Shown: in pieces, positions 1-8,218 of the stretch
How positions within the stretch are numbered: position 1 is the stretch's first letter
Layout: every line of letters begins with the position of its first letter
NCBI GenBank assembly: GCA_021825925.1
Contig: JAKAFP010000003.1
Location: 124,001 to 188,000 of the forward strand
Direction of reading: 5' to 3'
DNA: 64,000 nucleotides
Source: Chloroflexota bacterium
Lineage (GTDB): Bacteria; Chloroflexota; Anaerolineae; Anaerolineales; Anaerolineaceae
Notes under the pieces: model-generated
Seen by the model: only the letters and a program-made list of their open reading frames with translations
What the model was told of the DNA's origin: nothing
Databases searched by the model: none
Translations under genes and position numbers: made by a program

Positions 1-590
1 TCCTCAAAGGCAAAGTGATCTGTGTCTCATTCTATGATCGTGAAGATAAGGTCTCTTACACCGTCAGCAAAGCGGACGGTATTGATCCTCACTTCTTGAT
101 GACCATCACCGACCAATACGGCTCCATTGACAAAGCCAAGGCCAAAGCGGCTGGCTACGCCATCGAAGACGGCGGCGAATGGATCAAGAAAGACGTGGAT
201 GTTCTCATCCCCGCCGCATTGGAAGGCCAGATCAACAGTGAGACGGTCGGATTGATCGGTCCGCGCGTCAAGATCGTGGCTGAAGGCGCCAACGGCCCCA
301 CCACCCCCGAAGCAGATGAAGTGCTCAAGAACCGCAACATCTTCGTTATCCCCGATTTCTTGTGCAATGCCGGCGGTGTGACCGTATCTTACTTCGAGGG
401 CGTTCAGAACGACATGAACTACTACTGGACCCGCGAAGAAGTGCTCGAAAAACTCGACACCAAGATGACCATCGCCTTCCAGGGCGTGCTGGATATGAGC
501 CTGAACCGCAAGGTCTTCATGCGCGATGCTGCCTACATGGTGGCCATTGACCGTGTGGTCAAAGCCATGCAATTACGAGGCTGGGTTTAG
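1..590 (+). CDS. gdhA: Glutamate dehydrogenase, C-terminal part (partial)
   Basis: The reading frame is already open at the left edge, so only the last ~195 residues are present. They hold the C-terminal half of the NAD(P)-binding domain of the Glu/Leu/Phe/Val dehydrogenase family, with the family signatures EGANGPTTPEAD and PDFLCNAGGVTVSYFE. The enzyme interconverts glutamate with 2-oxoglutarate and ammonia in the cytoplasm. The family is clear; glutamate rather than leucine as substrate is inferred from these motifs. The GTG at 15 is an internal valine, not the start. A strong terminator follows directly. Glutamate is the end product of histidine breakdown, and hutU lies 1.4 kb away on the other strand, but they are not co-transcribed. 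Confidence 0.92.
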   Translation, partial: LKGKVICVSFYDREDKVSYTVSKADGIDPHFLMTITDQYGSIDKAKAKAAGYAIEDGGEWIKKDVDVLIPAALEGQINSETVGLIGPRVKIVAEGANGPTTPEADEVLKNRNIFVIPDFLCNAGGVTVSYFEGVQNDMNYYWTREEVLEKLDTKMTIAFQGVLDMSLNRKVFMRDAAYMVAIDRVVKAMQLRGWV

Positions 591-619
591 TTAATTATCG
601 GAAGAAACAATTAGCATTT

Positions 620-660
620 ACATCCCCTTTCTTTTGATAAGAAAGGGGATGTTTTTATTT
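620..660 (+). terminator. Rho-independent terminator after gdhA
   Basis: A perfect 14-bp stem (620-633 with 639-652, loop TTGAT) is followed by a T-rich tail. It lies 30 bases after the glutamate dehydrogenase stop. Confidence 0.93.
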
Positions 661-680
661 TGCAGCTTCTTTAATAAATT

Positions 681-706
681 CCCCTCTCCCAGGCCTGGGA
701 GAGGGG
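681..706. repeat. GC-rich palindromic repeat
   Basis: This is a perfect 26-base palindrome centred on AGGCCT, followed by a partial copy of one arm (711-720). It has no T-tract, so it looks like a REP-type intergenic repeat rather than a terminator. It sits between the convergent gdhA and the membrane-protein gene at 775. Confidence 0.7.
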
Positions 707-774
707 TAAAGGGGAGAGGGTTTTGAATATCACAATTTACCTCTCCATAAATTTCATTACAAACATAAGAAATA

Positions 775-1623
775 TTATGGCTGGGTAAAGATTAATCTTA
801 AGCTGCCGTAGGCAGGTTTGTTGTTGGCGTCATTGCCACAAAGCGGCGCGGAAAGGTTGGGCACCGGCTGTCCGGATTCCCCGATGCGGAGGGTGTAGAT
901 AGCGTCTGGCAACATCTGGTAGTCTGCATAACCCAGGCTGACCTCGGGGTAAAGGCCGGTAAAGAAAGTTTCAATACCGCCTGTGCCTTGAGAAACTTCA
1001 ACGCGCACACCCGGTACGGCCTGTCCGCTTGAGTCGAGGACAATGACCTGTAGAAGCGACACCGCCGGCAGCGGATCGCAGATAGTTTCAGGTTCTCCCG
1101 ACATGACAAAAGGCGACCCAAGCGTGGGCTGGGGCGTCATGGTAGGCCGGGGGGTGTTGGTGGCGCCCGGCGTGCTTGTAGGTCCTTGAGAGGTGCCTGC
1201 AGCAGGTGTGCCGGTGATGGCAGGGGTGGCTGGAATAAGATCCACGGCCAGGGGAGTGAGCATGGGCAGCGGGGTGATGGAAAGGGACGGTTCACTGACG
1301 GCGGCGGCCAGTAAGGCCAGCGCCCTGGCACGCGCATCATTTCCGCTTTCAGCCAGCATACTCTGCGCCTGGGCAATAACCACTTCAGAAGGATTGGTTT
1401 CTTTCAACAGCGCCAATCTGGCTCTGGCGCGGCCACCATCCCCTTCGGCGAGGTAGGCCTGGGCGACCATGATGCGATAAGCCTCTTTGCCTGCTTCGGA
1501 TAACGTGGAGGGGTCGGTGTTGATGTACCGCACAGGCAGGACCGTGGTCGAGAGGATCAAGCCAATGATCAAGCCCAGCACAATGCCGGTGAGGAGATAC
1601 CAGGACCCGCGTTTTTCGGTCAT
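775..1623 (-). CDS. Membrane-anchored protein with Thr/Pro linker, unknown function
   Basis: I do not recognise a named family. The 282-residue product has one N-terminal membrane helix (about 9-30), then a helical region (about 40-115) suggesting a TPR-like or coiled fold, then a Thr/Pro-rich linker (about 128-170), and a C-terminal ~100-residue domain with a carboxypeptidase-regulatory-like beta pattern (VIVLDSSGQAVPGVRVEV). It is probably anchored in the membrane with the bulk outside. The start codon overlaps the stop of the upstream gene (1620-1623, ATGA type). Its N-terminus resembles the upstream neighbour: both have a TM helix followed by a short acidic region, so the two may be related by duplication. 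Confidence 0.75.
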   Translation of the reverse strand: MTEKRGSWYLLTGIVLGLIIGLILSTTVLPVRYINTDPSTLSEAGKEAYRIMVAQAYLAEGDGGRARARLALLKETNPSEVVIAQAQSMLAESGNDARARALALLAAAVSEPSLSITPLPMLTPLAVDLIPATPAITGTPAAGTSQGPTSTPGATNTPRPTMTPQPTLGSPFVMSGEPETICDPLPAVSLLQVIVLDSSGQAVPGVRVEVSQGTGGIETFFTGLYPEVSLGYADYQMLPDAIYTLRIGESGQPVPNLSAPLCGNDANNKPAYGSLRLIFTQP

Positions 1624-2000
1624 GGGGTCACCTCTGCTGTTGCAAGCGCAGATGATGCAGTTGAGGGTGGAACCCCCAGCGCGATTTCAAGCAACCCGAT
1701 CAGTTTTAGTTCACGTTCTGAATAGCCCAACTGCTGGCCAAGAATAAGTGCCTGTTTAATGCTTGCCGCCGGGTCGGAGGGGGAAATGTCACGCAGCAAG
1801 GCGGTGGCTGTGAGCACATCCTGATCAACGGCGAATTTTTCTGCCACCATCAAGACATAATCCGCCTGGTAATCGCCGCGCAACGAATCGAGCGAGGCGT
1901 TTCGGACCGGTGATTTGATCAACAGCCAACCCATAATAAGACCGGCAAAAATGCCGACCAGGATGGCGATCATGAATCCGATTTGACGCCTATTCTGCAT
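1620..2000 (-). CDS. Small single-pass membrane protein, unknown function
   Basis: This 126-residue protein has one N-terminal membrane helix (about 8-29) followed by a helical, mostly soluble domain. It begins 3 bases after the urocanate hydratase stop and overlaps the next gene by 4 bases, so hutU and the two membrane genes form one transcription unit. The helical part looks like that of the downstream gene. There is no recognised domain and no reason to assign it to histidine catabolism beyond position. Confidence 0.72.
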   Translation of the reverse strand: MQNRRQIGFMIAILVGIFAGLIMGWLLIKSPVRNASLDSLRGDYQADYVLMVAEKFAVDQDVLTATALLRDISPSDPAASIKQALILGQQLGYSERELKLIGLLEIALGVPPSTASSALATAEVTP

Positions 2001-2003
2001 GGA

Positions 2004-3662
2004 TCAATCCTTTGGCAGCATGGGAATCTTGACGCCGCGTTCCTTGGCGGCTTTGGCGGCTTCGGGGTAACCGGCATCCACGTGGCGGACGACGCCCATG
2101 CCGGGGTCGGAAGTTAAGACGCGTTCGATGCGGCGGGCTGCCTCGGGGGTGCCATCTGCGACGATGACCATACCGGCGTGCTGGCTGAAGCCGATGCCAA
2201 CACCTCCGCCGTGATGGAAGGAGACCCAGGTCGCGCCGTTGGCGGTGTTGATCAGGGCGTTCAAGATCGGCCAGTCGCTGACGGCATCTGTGCCGTCTTT
2301 CATGGCTTCGGTCTCGCGGTTTGGAGAAGCCACCGAACCGGCGTCCAGATGGTCGCGGCCGATAACGATGGGGGCTGAAAGTTCACCACTGGCCACCATT
2401 TCGTTGAATTTGAGGCCGGCTTTGGCGCGGTCGCCGTAACCCAGCCAGCAGATGCGCGAGGGCAGCCCCTGGAAGGGGACCCGTTCGCGGGCCATCTTGA
2501 GCCAGCGCTGCAGGTGTTCGTCCTCGGGGAACAGGGCGGCCACGGCGGCGTCGGTCTTGTAGATATCCTCGGGGTCGCCCGAGAGTGCCACCCAGCGGAA
2601 GGGTCCAAGCCCCTCACAGAATAGTGGGCGGATGTATGCGGGTACGAAACCCGGAAAGTCAAAGGCATTGGTCACGCCGTTGTCATAGGCGCGCTGCCGG
2701 ATGTTGTTACCATAATCAAAGACTTCTGCGCCGCGCTGCTGAAATCCGAGCATGGCTTTGACATGGGCTGACATGGAATCCACGGACATCTGGGCGTAGG
2801 TTTTGGGGTCCATTCTGCGCATCATTTCGGCCTGTTCGAGAGTGAGACCGGCAGGGACATAGCTCATGACGTCGTGCGCGGAGGTTTGGTCTGTAACAGC
2901 GTCCGGGATGACACCGCGCGCCAACAGCTCGGGGAAGATCTCGGCGGCATTGCCCACCAGCCCGATGGACTTTGGTGTCTCGTTGTTGACAGCTTCTTCG
3001 ACTAAAGTCATGGCCTCTTCGAGGGTATCCACCACGATATCCACGTAGCCGATCTCCTGGCGGCGGCGGGCGCGTTCGGGGTCTACTTCGACCACCAGGC
3101 CGACACCCTCGTTCATGGTGATGGCCAGGGGTTGGGCACCGCCCATGCCGCCCAGACCGGCGGTAAGCACAAACTTGCCGCGCAGGGAGGGCCAGCCTTT
3201 TTTGACGGCCAATGCGGCCAGGGTCTCATAGGTACCTTGCAGAATCCCTTGGGTGCCGATGTAGATCCATGAGCCGGCGGTCATTTGTCCGTACATGATG
3301 AGGCCCTTGCGGGCGAGATCGTCGAAGTGCTGCTGGGTAGCCCAGTGGGGCACCAGGTTGGAGTTGGCGATCAAGACGCGCGGGGCGTCGGTATGGCTTT
3401 TAAAGACGGCCACGGGTTTGCCCGATTGAACGAGCAGGGTTTCATCCGGCTCGAGGTGCTTGAGGCAGTCAAGGATGGCGTCGTAGGCTTCCCAACTGCG
3501 GGCGGCCTGTCCGCGGCCGCCGTAGACCACCAGGTCGTCGGGGCGCTCGGCCACTTCGGGGTCGAGGTTGTTTTGCAACATGCGATAGACGGCTTCGATC
3601 TGCCAGTTCTTGCAGGTGAGTTGGGTGCCGCGGGGTGCGCGTACGGGTCGTGAACCAGACAT
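2004..3662 (-). CDS. hutU: Urocanate hydratase
   Basis: Urocanase converts urocanate to 4-imidazolone-5-propanoate, the second step of histidine degradation, using tightly bound NAD+ as electrophile. The 552-residue length is normal for the family. The glycine-rich NAD-binding motif GGMGGAQP is at 171-178. The conserved cysteine region [11 protein letters not shown] (Cys405) and the stretch [16 protein letters not shown] match bacterial HutU. The ATG start has a GGAGG ribosome site about 5 bases upstream, and a TATAAT-like -10 lies at 3694-3699. The next enzyme, HutI, is encoded 46 kb away. HutH is not in this window. Confidence 0.96.
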   Translation of the reverse strand: MSGSRPVRAPRGTQLTCKNWQIEAVYRMLQNNLDPEVAERPDDLVVYGGRGQAARSWEAYDAILDCLKHLEPDETLLVQSGKPVAVFKSHTDAPRVLIANSNLVPHWATQQHFDDLARKGLIMYGQMTAGSWIYIGTQGILQGTYETLAALAVKKGWPSLRGKFVLTAGLGGMGGAQPLAITMNEGVGLVVEVDPERARRRQEIGYVDIVVDTLEEAMTLVEEAVNNETPKSIGLVGNAAEIFPELLARGVIPDAVTDQTSAHDVMSYVPAGLTLEQAEMMRRMDPKTYAQMSVDSMSAHVKAMLGFQQRGAEVFDYGNNIRQRAYDNGVTNAFDFPGFVPAYIRPLFCEGLGPFRWVALSGDPEDIYKTDAAVAALFPEDEHLQRWLKMARERVPFQGLPSRICWLGYGDRAKAGLKFNEMVASGELSAPIVIGRDHLDAGSVASPNRETEAMKDGTDAVSDWPILNALINTANGATWVSFHHGGGVGIGFSQHAGMVIVADGTPEAARRIERVLTSDPGMGVVRHVDAGYPEAAKAAKERGVKIPMLPKD

Positions 3663-3693
3663 TCAGCCTCCGAGTGATGGAGAATTTTGTGTA

Positions 3694-3699
3694 ATTATA
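3694..3699 (-). promoter_or_regulatory. -10 element upstream of hutU
   Basis: TATAAT on the minus strand, 32 bases before the hutU ATG. I see no convincing -35 at the usual spacing. Confidence 0.4.
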
Positions 3700-3744
3700 C
3701 GCTGAATTAGTGATTGGCTTTGGTGATTTGGTTTAAACCTTTTT

Positions 3745-3775
3745 CACCACGAAAGACACTAAAGGCACGAAAAAG
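3745..3775. repeat. Single arm of the CCACGAAA-type intergenic repeat
   Basis: This stretch (CACCACGAAAGACAC... then GGCACGAAAAA) resembles the termini of the two elements at 15224 and 18302. A matching inverted arm is not evident, so it may be a decayed copy. The rest of the 3663-3954 gap is AT-rich and otherwise featureless. Confidence 0.5.
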
Positions 3776-3954
3776 CCTTTTAAGGAAAAATAAAAGTAAT
3801 TATTCGGTTGGAAATGAATGGTTCATACCAATAAAACGAATCGGGAAAATCGGGGAAAATAAACACTAATCGAGATCAAAAATAACGGTTTTTGTTGAAA
3901 AAGCGATTCGTATTTGTTTCAGAATAATTTTGAAAACAAAGAAAACGAACATTT

Positions 3955-4986
3955 TCAAAAAGTTGTTTTGTAGATTTGTGTAAAAACAAAGAAAATCAAT
4001 TCGACTACCCTTCGCTTAGCCCTTCGCCTTGCTCGGGTGCAGGCGCTCGGGCACAGGTAAAACGACTCGCCTGGATGGATAGGATCAAACTGTGGGTGAG
4101 TTATTTGATTATACTGGAACATAATATCTATTTTGTCAAGGGGAATCGTCCAATACTCGCGTAGTAGTTCGACTTCGCTAAGCTTATTGCATTCCTCGGC
4201 ACAAAACTCCTCAATAGAAGTTATGAATTCTTCATTGAGGGCAATATCAAAATGAGCGGCCTTGTCTTTACTGATGGTGATGATCAATTTCAATGCAGCT
4301 AAAAAGCTATCTGCAAGGTTTAGATCCCCGGAGTGCGGAAGAACTTTGTCAAACACTTTTTTATCCGTGTCATTTAGGAGTGAATATAAGTTTGTGATTC
4401 TACGACGGGAAAAGCTATTCATATGACTGATCTTTTTATAGGTGTGGTATTTTTCAAAAAACAGCCCCAGCATAAGATTGACGGTTTCCTGCCACTTTAT
4501 ATAACCTTTCATGTCTTTTCGGAAAAAACATTTGGTGATTCTCGGCACCCTGAACAAGAGATAATCCAATCCGTATTTAACATCATTCGTGATAGGTAAG
4601 ATTTGAAGTTTCGATTCGTTGAATGCTGCATTCACGTTTTTGTAGACAGAAAGTGATGGCGTAAAGACACAGGGGCCTGAACAGATGCCAAAATCTATTT
4701 TGTGATAGGGTGAGTAATCTCTCAACATTATCATTTGAGCCAGGTTCTTTTGATCAGATTGGATGACTAGGGTTTCTAAAACAGGGGAGATGCCGCCAAG
4801 AAGTTGGAGGTATTTCGATTGAGTGGAAAACAGGTCGTTTGAATGAATGCGAATGTCAATATCAGAATAATAATCTTTGGTATCATCCGCGTTGCTGCCG
4901 AAAAGAGTGATCTCACGGACTTCCGCTTGTTTGGAAAAAACGTTTATGATGTTATCCAATAATTCGTCGCGGCTTTGGTTTTGCAT
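3955..4986 (-). CDS. NTase-fold protein with helical C-terminal region
   Basis: The 343-residue protein opens with a polymerase-beta-type nucleotidyltransferase domain: LFGSNADDTKDYYSDIDIRI at about 27-46 carries the GS...DxD metal-binding signature. A long alpha-helical region follows (about 120-300), as in aminoglycoside/kanamycin-type nucleotidyltransferases. The substrate is unknown. The ATG has an AAGGGGA ribosome site about 7 bases upstream. The gene is AT-rich compared with the core genes. The last ~35 residues (from about 309; many Arg/Ala, then a hydrophobic tail) come from a GC-rich block at 4009-4072 and look like an inserted repeat read in frame, so the original C-terminus is probably lost. 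Confidence 0.75.
   Translation of the reverse strand: MQNQSRDELLDNIINVFSKQAEVREITLFGSNADDTKDYYSDIDIRIHSNDLFSTQSKYLQLLGGISPVLETLVIQSDQKNLAQMIMLRDYSPYHKIDFGICSGPCVFTPSLSVYKNVNAAFNESKLQILPITNDVKYGLDYLLFRVPRITKCFFRKDMKGYIKWQETVNLMLGLFFEKYHTYKKISHMNSFSRRRITNLYSLLNDTDKKVFDKVLPHSGDLNLADSFLAALKLIITISKDKAAHFDIALNEEFITSIEEFCAEECNKLSEVELLREYWTIPLDKIDIMFQYNQITHPQFDPIHPGESFYLCPSACTRARRRAKRRVVELIFFVFTQIYKTTF
4009..4072. repeat. GC-rich block inside the 3' end of the NTase gene
   Basis: A ~60-base stretch with internal repeats (CTTCGCTTAGC / CTTCGCCTTGC and GCTCGGGTGCAGG / GCTCGGGCACAGG) stands out in an AT-rich gene. It is probably an inserted small repeat; this is inferred from composition only. Confidence 0.4.
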
Positions 4987-5147
4987 ACGTTATTCCCCTT
5001 GTGGTTGAAGCTTGCTGGGTGGGTTCATCTGATGAACTCCCTAGAAAAATTGTAAAATCTGATCTATTTTACTTATTGTCTCCATACTAACAATAAAGGA
5101 TAATTAAGTGTAGTAAATTGATCCAATTCAAAATCAGGGTGGCACAA

Positions 5148-5618
5148 ATGCAAAACGTATCAGTTTTTAATGTTTTGATACTTCTTCTCGTAAGCGTTGT
5201 AATCGTGTATTTTTCAAATATTTGCTTGCGCAAGCAAGAAAAACACAAAGAAAAAACATTGGTTGCAATTAATTCTAATTATGCCGGAATAAAGAAGAAA
5301 TATGCCTCAAAAACAATAATATTCTTATTTACCTTTTTATTCACAGGAATACTTTCTTACACTATTTTCATCATTGTCGGCAGACCTTTAAACCGTATCT
5401 CCTATTATGTTTTTTCGCCTATTATTTTTTCATTTACAATTTCAGCCCTGTTTGACGGATTTTTTGCACTAAAATATGGTGTTATCCCAGCCGGCAACAG
5501 AAGCAGTATGGATAGATTTGTGGTAAACCCTCAAAAAAAATTTACATGGATCGCTTATTGTCAAATAGGATTAGCTATTTATCTTGTCATTGCAATGATT
5601 GTTCTACTAGTGATCTAA
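5148..5618 (+). CDS. Small membrane protein, unknown function
   Basis: About 156 residues with four probable membrane segments: near the N-terminus, at about 58-80, about 85-110, and at the C-terminus. I do not recognise a family. The frame is open from a TTG at 5118, but the ATG at 5148 has an AGGGTGG-type ribosome site at good distance and is preferred. It is AT-rich like its neighbours and appears to be transcribed alone. Confidence 0.65.
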   Translation: MQNVSVFNVLILLLVSVVIVYFSNICLRKQEKHKEKTLVAINSNYAGIKKKYASKTIIFLFTFLFTGILSYTIFIIVGRPLNRISYYVFSPIIFSFTISALFDGFFALKYGVIPAGNRSSMDRFVVNPQKKFTWIAYCQIGLAIYLVIAMIVLLVI

Positions 5619-5700
5619 TATTGCTTTGTGAATATCCATCCATCATCGGTAGGTTTATAGACCGTGCCATACAAAAACATTTTTGGCATGTTTATCAATC

Positions 5701-5772
5701 GAACTCTTTAGAACAGACCCCCGCGGTTTTGACGTTTTGAGTAAAACATCATTAATCAAACCGCGGGGGTCT
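5701..5772. repeat. Long palindromic repeat, copy A of a direct pair
   Basis: Outer arms of about 15 bp (AGACCCCCGCGGTTT / AAACCGCGGGGGTCT) enclose a second small hairpin (GTTTT-gagt-AAAAC). It matches 7209-7280 in the same orientation at 67 of 72 positions. The copies lie about 1.5 kb apart and flank the lipoprotein gene. It could also end transcription of the gene at 5148. The rest of 5619-5923 is AT-rich spacer. Confidence 0.8.
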
Positions 5773-5923
5773 ATGATTTCTTGATTGTATTAGAACAATA
5801 ATTCTATTTTGTCAAGAAGTGGATAAATCAATTTGTGATCAAAATAGACACTCAAAATTCACGTAATAGACCAAGAATACATGTACAATTAATTTGTCCG
5901 ATTTATTAAAGGGGAAAATGATC

Positions 5924-7090
5924 ATGAAAATGAATAAGAGTAAACAATTTCTCCGAATCCTCTTGATAATTGCTTTAACGTTAATACTAATGCTGGAAAG
6001 TTGTGAAAAAAACAATGCAACTCAATCGCCAGTTAATAACACAGCCGAACACACTGAGACGCTGACAATTAGGCCAACGAAATATACATCCACCTATACC
6101 CCGACACCTACTGCTATTCTATCCACTGAAACTTCTTCAGTAAATACTGACTTGATTTGGTACTTAGCCACCATAGATTTTACACAAGAACCGGCGGCGG
6201 TCTCTACACATGAACCCTCTGATAACAGATATCTTTATAAGTACGCCAATGTAACATTTATTATCCCGCTTCTAGGTGACGCAAGAAGATATCTGAATTT
6301 GGATGATCTCAACGATAATAATCCATCCAATAGTGATGTAGTAATCAATCATTCCAAGGGGTCTGGCGGGATTTTTCTTGATTTGGTCCCAACTAACGGA
6401 GCTACATATTATTACTCAGGGTTGAACAGTATGAGTTTTGATTCATGCCTTGAGCACTTTCCTTTTACCAATATGGATAGTGATATGTATTATGGCCAGA
6501 TGAATGGTATGAGTTCAGGGAGAGATTATTGTGTTTTGACCGATGAAGGGCGTTTGTCCATAATTCGTTTTGTACAAGATACTGATATTGAATCCGACTG
6601 GAAAAAAGTCAAAATGGAACTTGTGGTCACCACTTATACACAAATAATTCCGCGAGTCTTTACTCCCCTGCCAACCTCAACCCCAGGGTCTTCTCCAACC
6701 CCCGGCAGGTACTCAGGCATGAACCTCACTCAAAAACAACAAATTACACTTGACAAGAATGTCCAAAAATTTCTGGATGCAGTGATTATCTATGATAAAA
6801 ACGCAGTTGCCGATTTGATTGAGTACCCAATAGCTTTATCTTACGAAGATTACTATTATCCCTTTTACGCAAAAAATGAAGAAGAGTTCCTCGCTGCTTA
6901 TGACGGCATTTTCACCCAAGATATTGTTAATGAGTTTAAGAGCGCATCGCTGGATGAAAACATGAAGATTAGCTTTATTAATTCATTTTCCTTGAAAGTC
7001 GAAGATTGTGCGATCTTTTTTTCTCCAAATGGAAAAATTCATCAAATCGCAAAAATGTCATTTGCATGGGAACAAGATTTTGAAAATTAG
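5924..7090 (+). CDS. Putative lipoprotein with Thr/Pro linkers
   Basis: The 388-residue product starts with a basic N-terminus, a hydrophobic signal (about 9-24) and a cysteine in a lipobox-like context (LESC), then a Thr/Pro/Ser-rich linker (TPTPTAILSTETSS), so it is probably exported and lipid-anchored. A second linker (about residues 245-262) separates two halves. Neither half is a family I recognise; the C-terminal ~120 residues resemble small SnoaL/NTF2-like folds only in size and pattern. The ATG at 5924 has GGGG about 9 bases upstream; TTG 5894 and ATG 5918 are less suitable. The gene is AT-rich and bracketed by two near-identical palindromic repeats. Confidence 0.68.
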   Translation: MKMNKSKQFLRILLIIALTLILMLESCEKNNATQSPVNNTAEHTETLTIRPTKYTSTYTPTPTAILSTETSSVNTDLIWYLATIDFTQEPAAVSTHEPSDNRYLYKYANVTFIIPLLGDARRYLNLDDLNDNNPSNSDVVINHSKGSGGIFLDLVPTNGATYYYSGLNSMSFDSCLEHFPFTNMDSDMYYGQMNGMSSGRDYCVLTDEGRLSIIRFVQDTDIESDWKKVKMELVVTTYTQIIPRVFTPLPTSTPGSSPTPGRYSGMNLTQKQQITLDKNVQKFLDAVIIYDKNAVADLIEYPIALSYEDYYYPFYAKNEEEFLAAYDGIFTQDIVNEFKSASLDENMKISFINSFSLKVEDCAIFFSPNGKIHQIAKMSFAWEQDFEN

Positions 7091-7208
7091 TCGAATTTAA
7101 TCATTCCTGTAAGCTAAGACCTTTCGTTTTGGTATTCACTTTTGAAAGTTTTCAGTCCATGGACGGTGGTTCGATGCAACAAAATACATTTCGGTGGGTT
7201 CATAGACC

Positions 7209-7280
7209 GAACTCTATAGGTCAAACCCCCGCGGTTTTGACGTTTTGAGTAAAACATCATTTATCAAACCGCGGGGGTCT
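7209..7280. repeat. Long palindromic repeat, copy B of a direct pair
   Basis: Near-identical copy of the element at 5701-5772, including the loop. It follows the lipoprotein gene. Confidence 0.8.
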
Positions 7281-7302
7281 TGGTTACGTTTATTCAAGAT
7301 CG

Positions 7303-7329
7303 TAATGGTGGGTTCAACCCCCGAACCCA
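7303..7329. repeat. GGTGGGTTC/GAACCCACC palindrome
   Basis: The inverted repeat GGTGGGTTC-aacccc-CGAACCCACC lies just after the stop-proximal end of the methyltransferase gene. A related element is at 39969-39996 and a half copy near 5012. It could act as a terminator for the methyltransferase, but no clear T-tract is present. Confidence 0.55.
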
Positions 7330-7344
7330 CCCAACAAATTAAAA

Positions 7345-7995
7345 TTACAAAGGTTTTCGCGCAAAGATATAAGCTCTATGGCTTTGGTGTTCGATCTCGG
7401 GGGCGTAAGGGGCGCGGACGGTGGTTTCGATGTTCTCGTAGCCTGATTGCTTGAGGTAGCCTTCCATTTCGTCGGGCTGGAACATGACAAAATCCATGGA
7501 AACCTGCTGCTCGAAGAATTTATCCACGTGGACGATGTCGGTGCCGATGTGGAAGGTGAGCAGCAGAACGCCGCCGGGCTTGAGCACACGTTTGATCTCT
7601 TTGAGTGCATCCACGATCTGGTCGTGGGGGATGTGGATGAGGGAGTAAAAAGCGACCACGCCTGCCCACGAGTTGTCGGTCTGTTCGAGGTCAAGCATAT
7701 CCCCCTGCATAAAACCCATCTGCGGATGCAGTTTACGCGCTTCCTCGATGAAGCGCGGAGAAAGGTCTATGCCAATGACCTCTTTGACACCGCAGTGCTC
7801 ATTGAGCCAGGCGCCCACCTGGCCGGGTCCGCAGCCCATGTCACAGACGATGCCTTTGCCGCGGACTTCATCTGCAAAACGCTGGAGCATTTGCTGATCC
7901 ATGGGTTTGGTGGCCTGCTCGTTGATGAAATGTTGTGCGTAGGCTGACGCCACTTTGTCGTACCCGGATTGGATGTCTGAGCGAATGGGTTCCAT
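7345..7995 (-). CDS. Class I SAM-dependent methyltransferase
   Basis: The 216-residue cytoplasmic protein has the Rossmann-type methyltransferase motifs in order: motif I VCDMGCGPGQVGAWL (about 50-64), the acidic end of strand beta2 VIGIDLSPRFIEEAR (about 74-88), motif II around MQGDMLDLE (about 96-104), and a later LKPGGVLLLTFH segment (about 139-150). This is the Methyltransf_11/25 pattern with S-adenosylmethionine as donor. The acceptor substrate cannot be read from the sequence. It stands alone between repeats and has no metabolic partner next to it. Confidence 0.85.
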   Translation of the reverse strand: MEPIRSDIQSGYDKVASAYAQHFINEQATKPMDQQMLQRFADEVRGKGIVCDMGCGPGQVGAWLNEHCGVKEVIGIDLSPRFIEEARKLHPQMGFMQGDMLDLEQTDNSWAGVVAFYSLIHIPHDQIVDALKEIKRVLKPGGVLLLTFHIGTDIVHVDKFFEQQVSMDFVMFQPDEMEGYLKQSGYENIETTVRAPYAPEIEHQSHRAYIFARKPL

Positions 7996-8062
7996 GTGAT
8001 TTTCCTTTTTTGACCGTCGTATTAGAAGGCTGGTGATTAATGGGTACTGGGAATCAAGAACA

Positions 8063-8119
8063 AGACCCCCGCGGTTTGATTGTCGAGTTTGTCTCTATTC
8101 CTCAAAACCGCGGGGGTCT
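8063..8119. repeat. Palindromic repeat related to the 5701/7209 pair
   Basis: It carries the same 15-bp arms (AGACCCCCGCGGTTT and complement) with an unrelated loop. It lies downstream of the ABC permease on the minus strand and could terminate that operon. Confidence 0.75.
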
Positions 8120-8158
8120 GCCTTATTTTTATTGCAATGCTTGCGATGACAGAGGATT

Positions 8159-8180
8159 CGGGCGACCTGCAGGTCGCCCG
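8159..8180. repeat. 22-base perfect palindrome
   Basis: Perfect palindrome centred on CTGCAG with arms CGGGCGACCT / AGGTCGCCCG. A less perfect relative is at 40031-40052. It is probably an intergenic REP-like element and may form part of the terminator of the ABC operon. Confidence 0.65.
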
Positions 8181-8218
8181 TACAATAATCTAATTGTCAA
8201 TGTGCCCCTACAGATTAT

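Noticed and set aside
27..572. 181-residue frame antisense to glutamate dehydrogenase
   Set aside because: Composition-driven shadow with no start signals; the sense strand is clearly coding.
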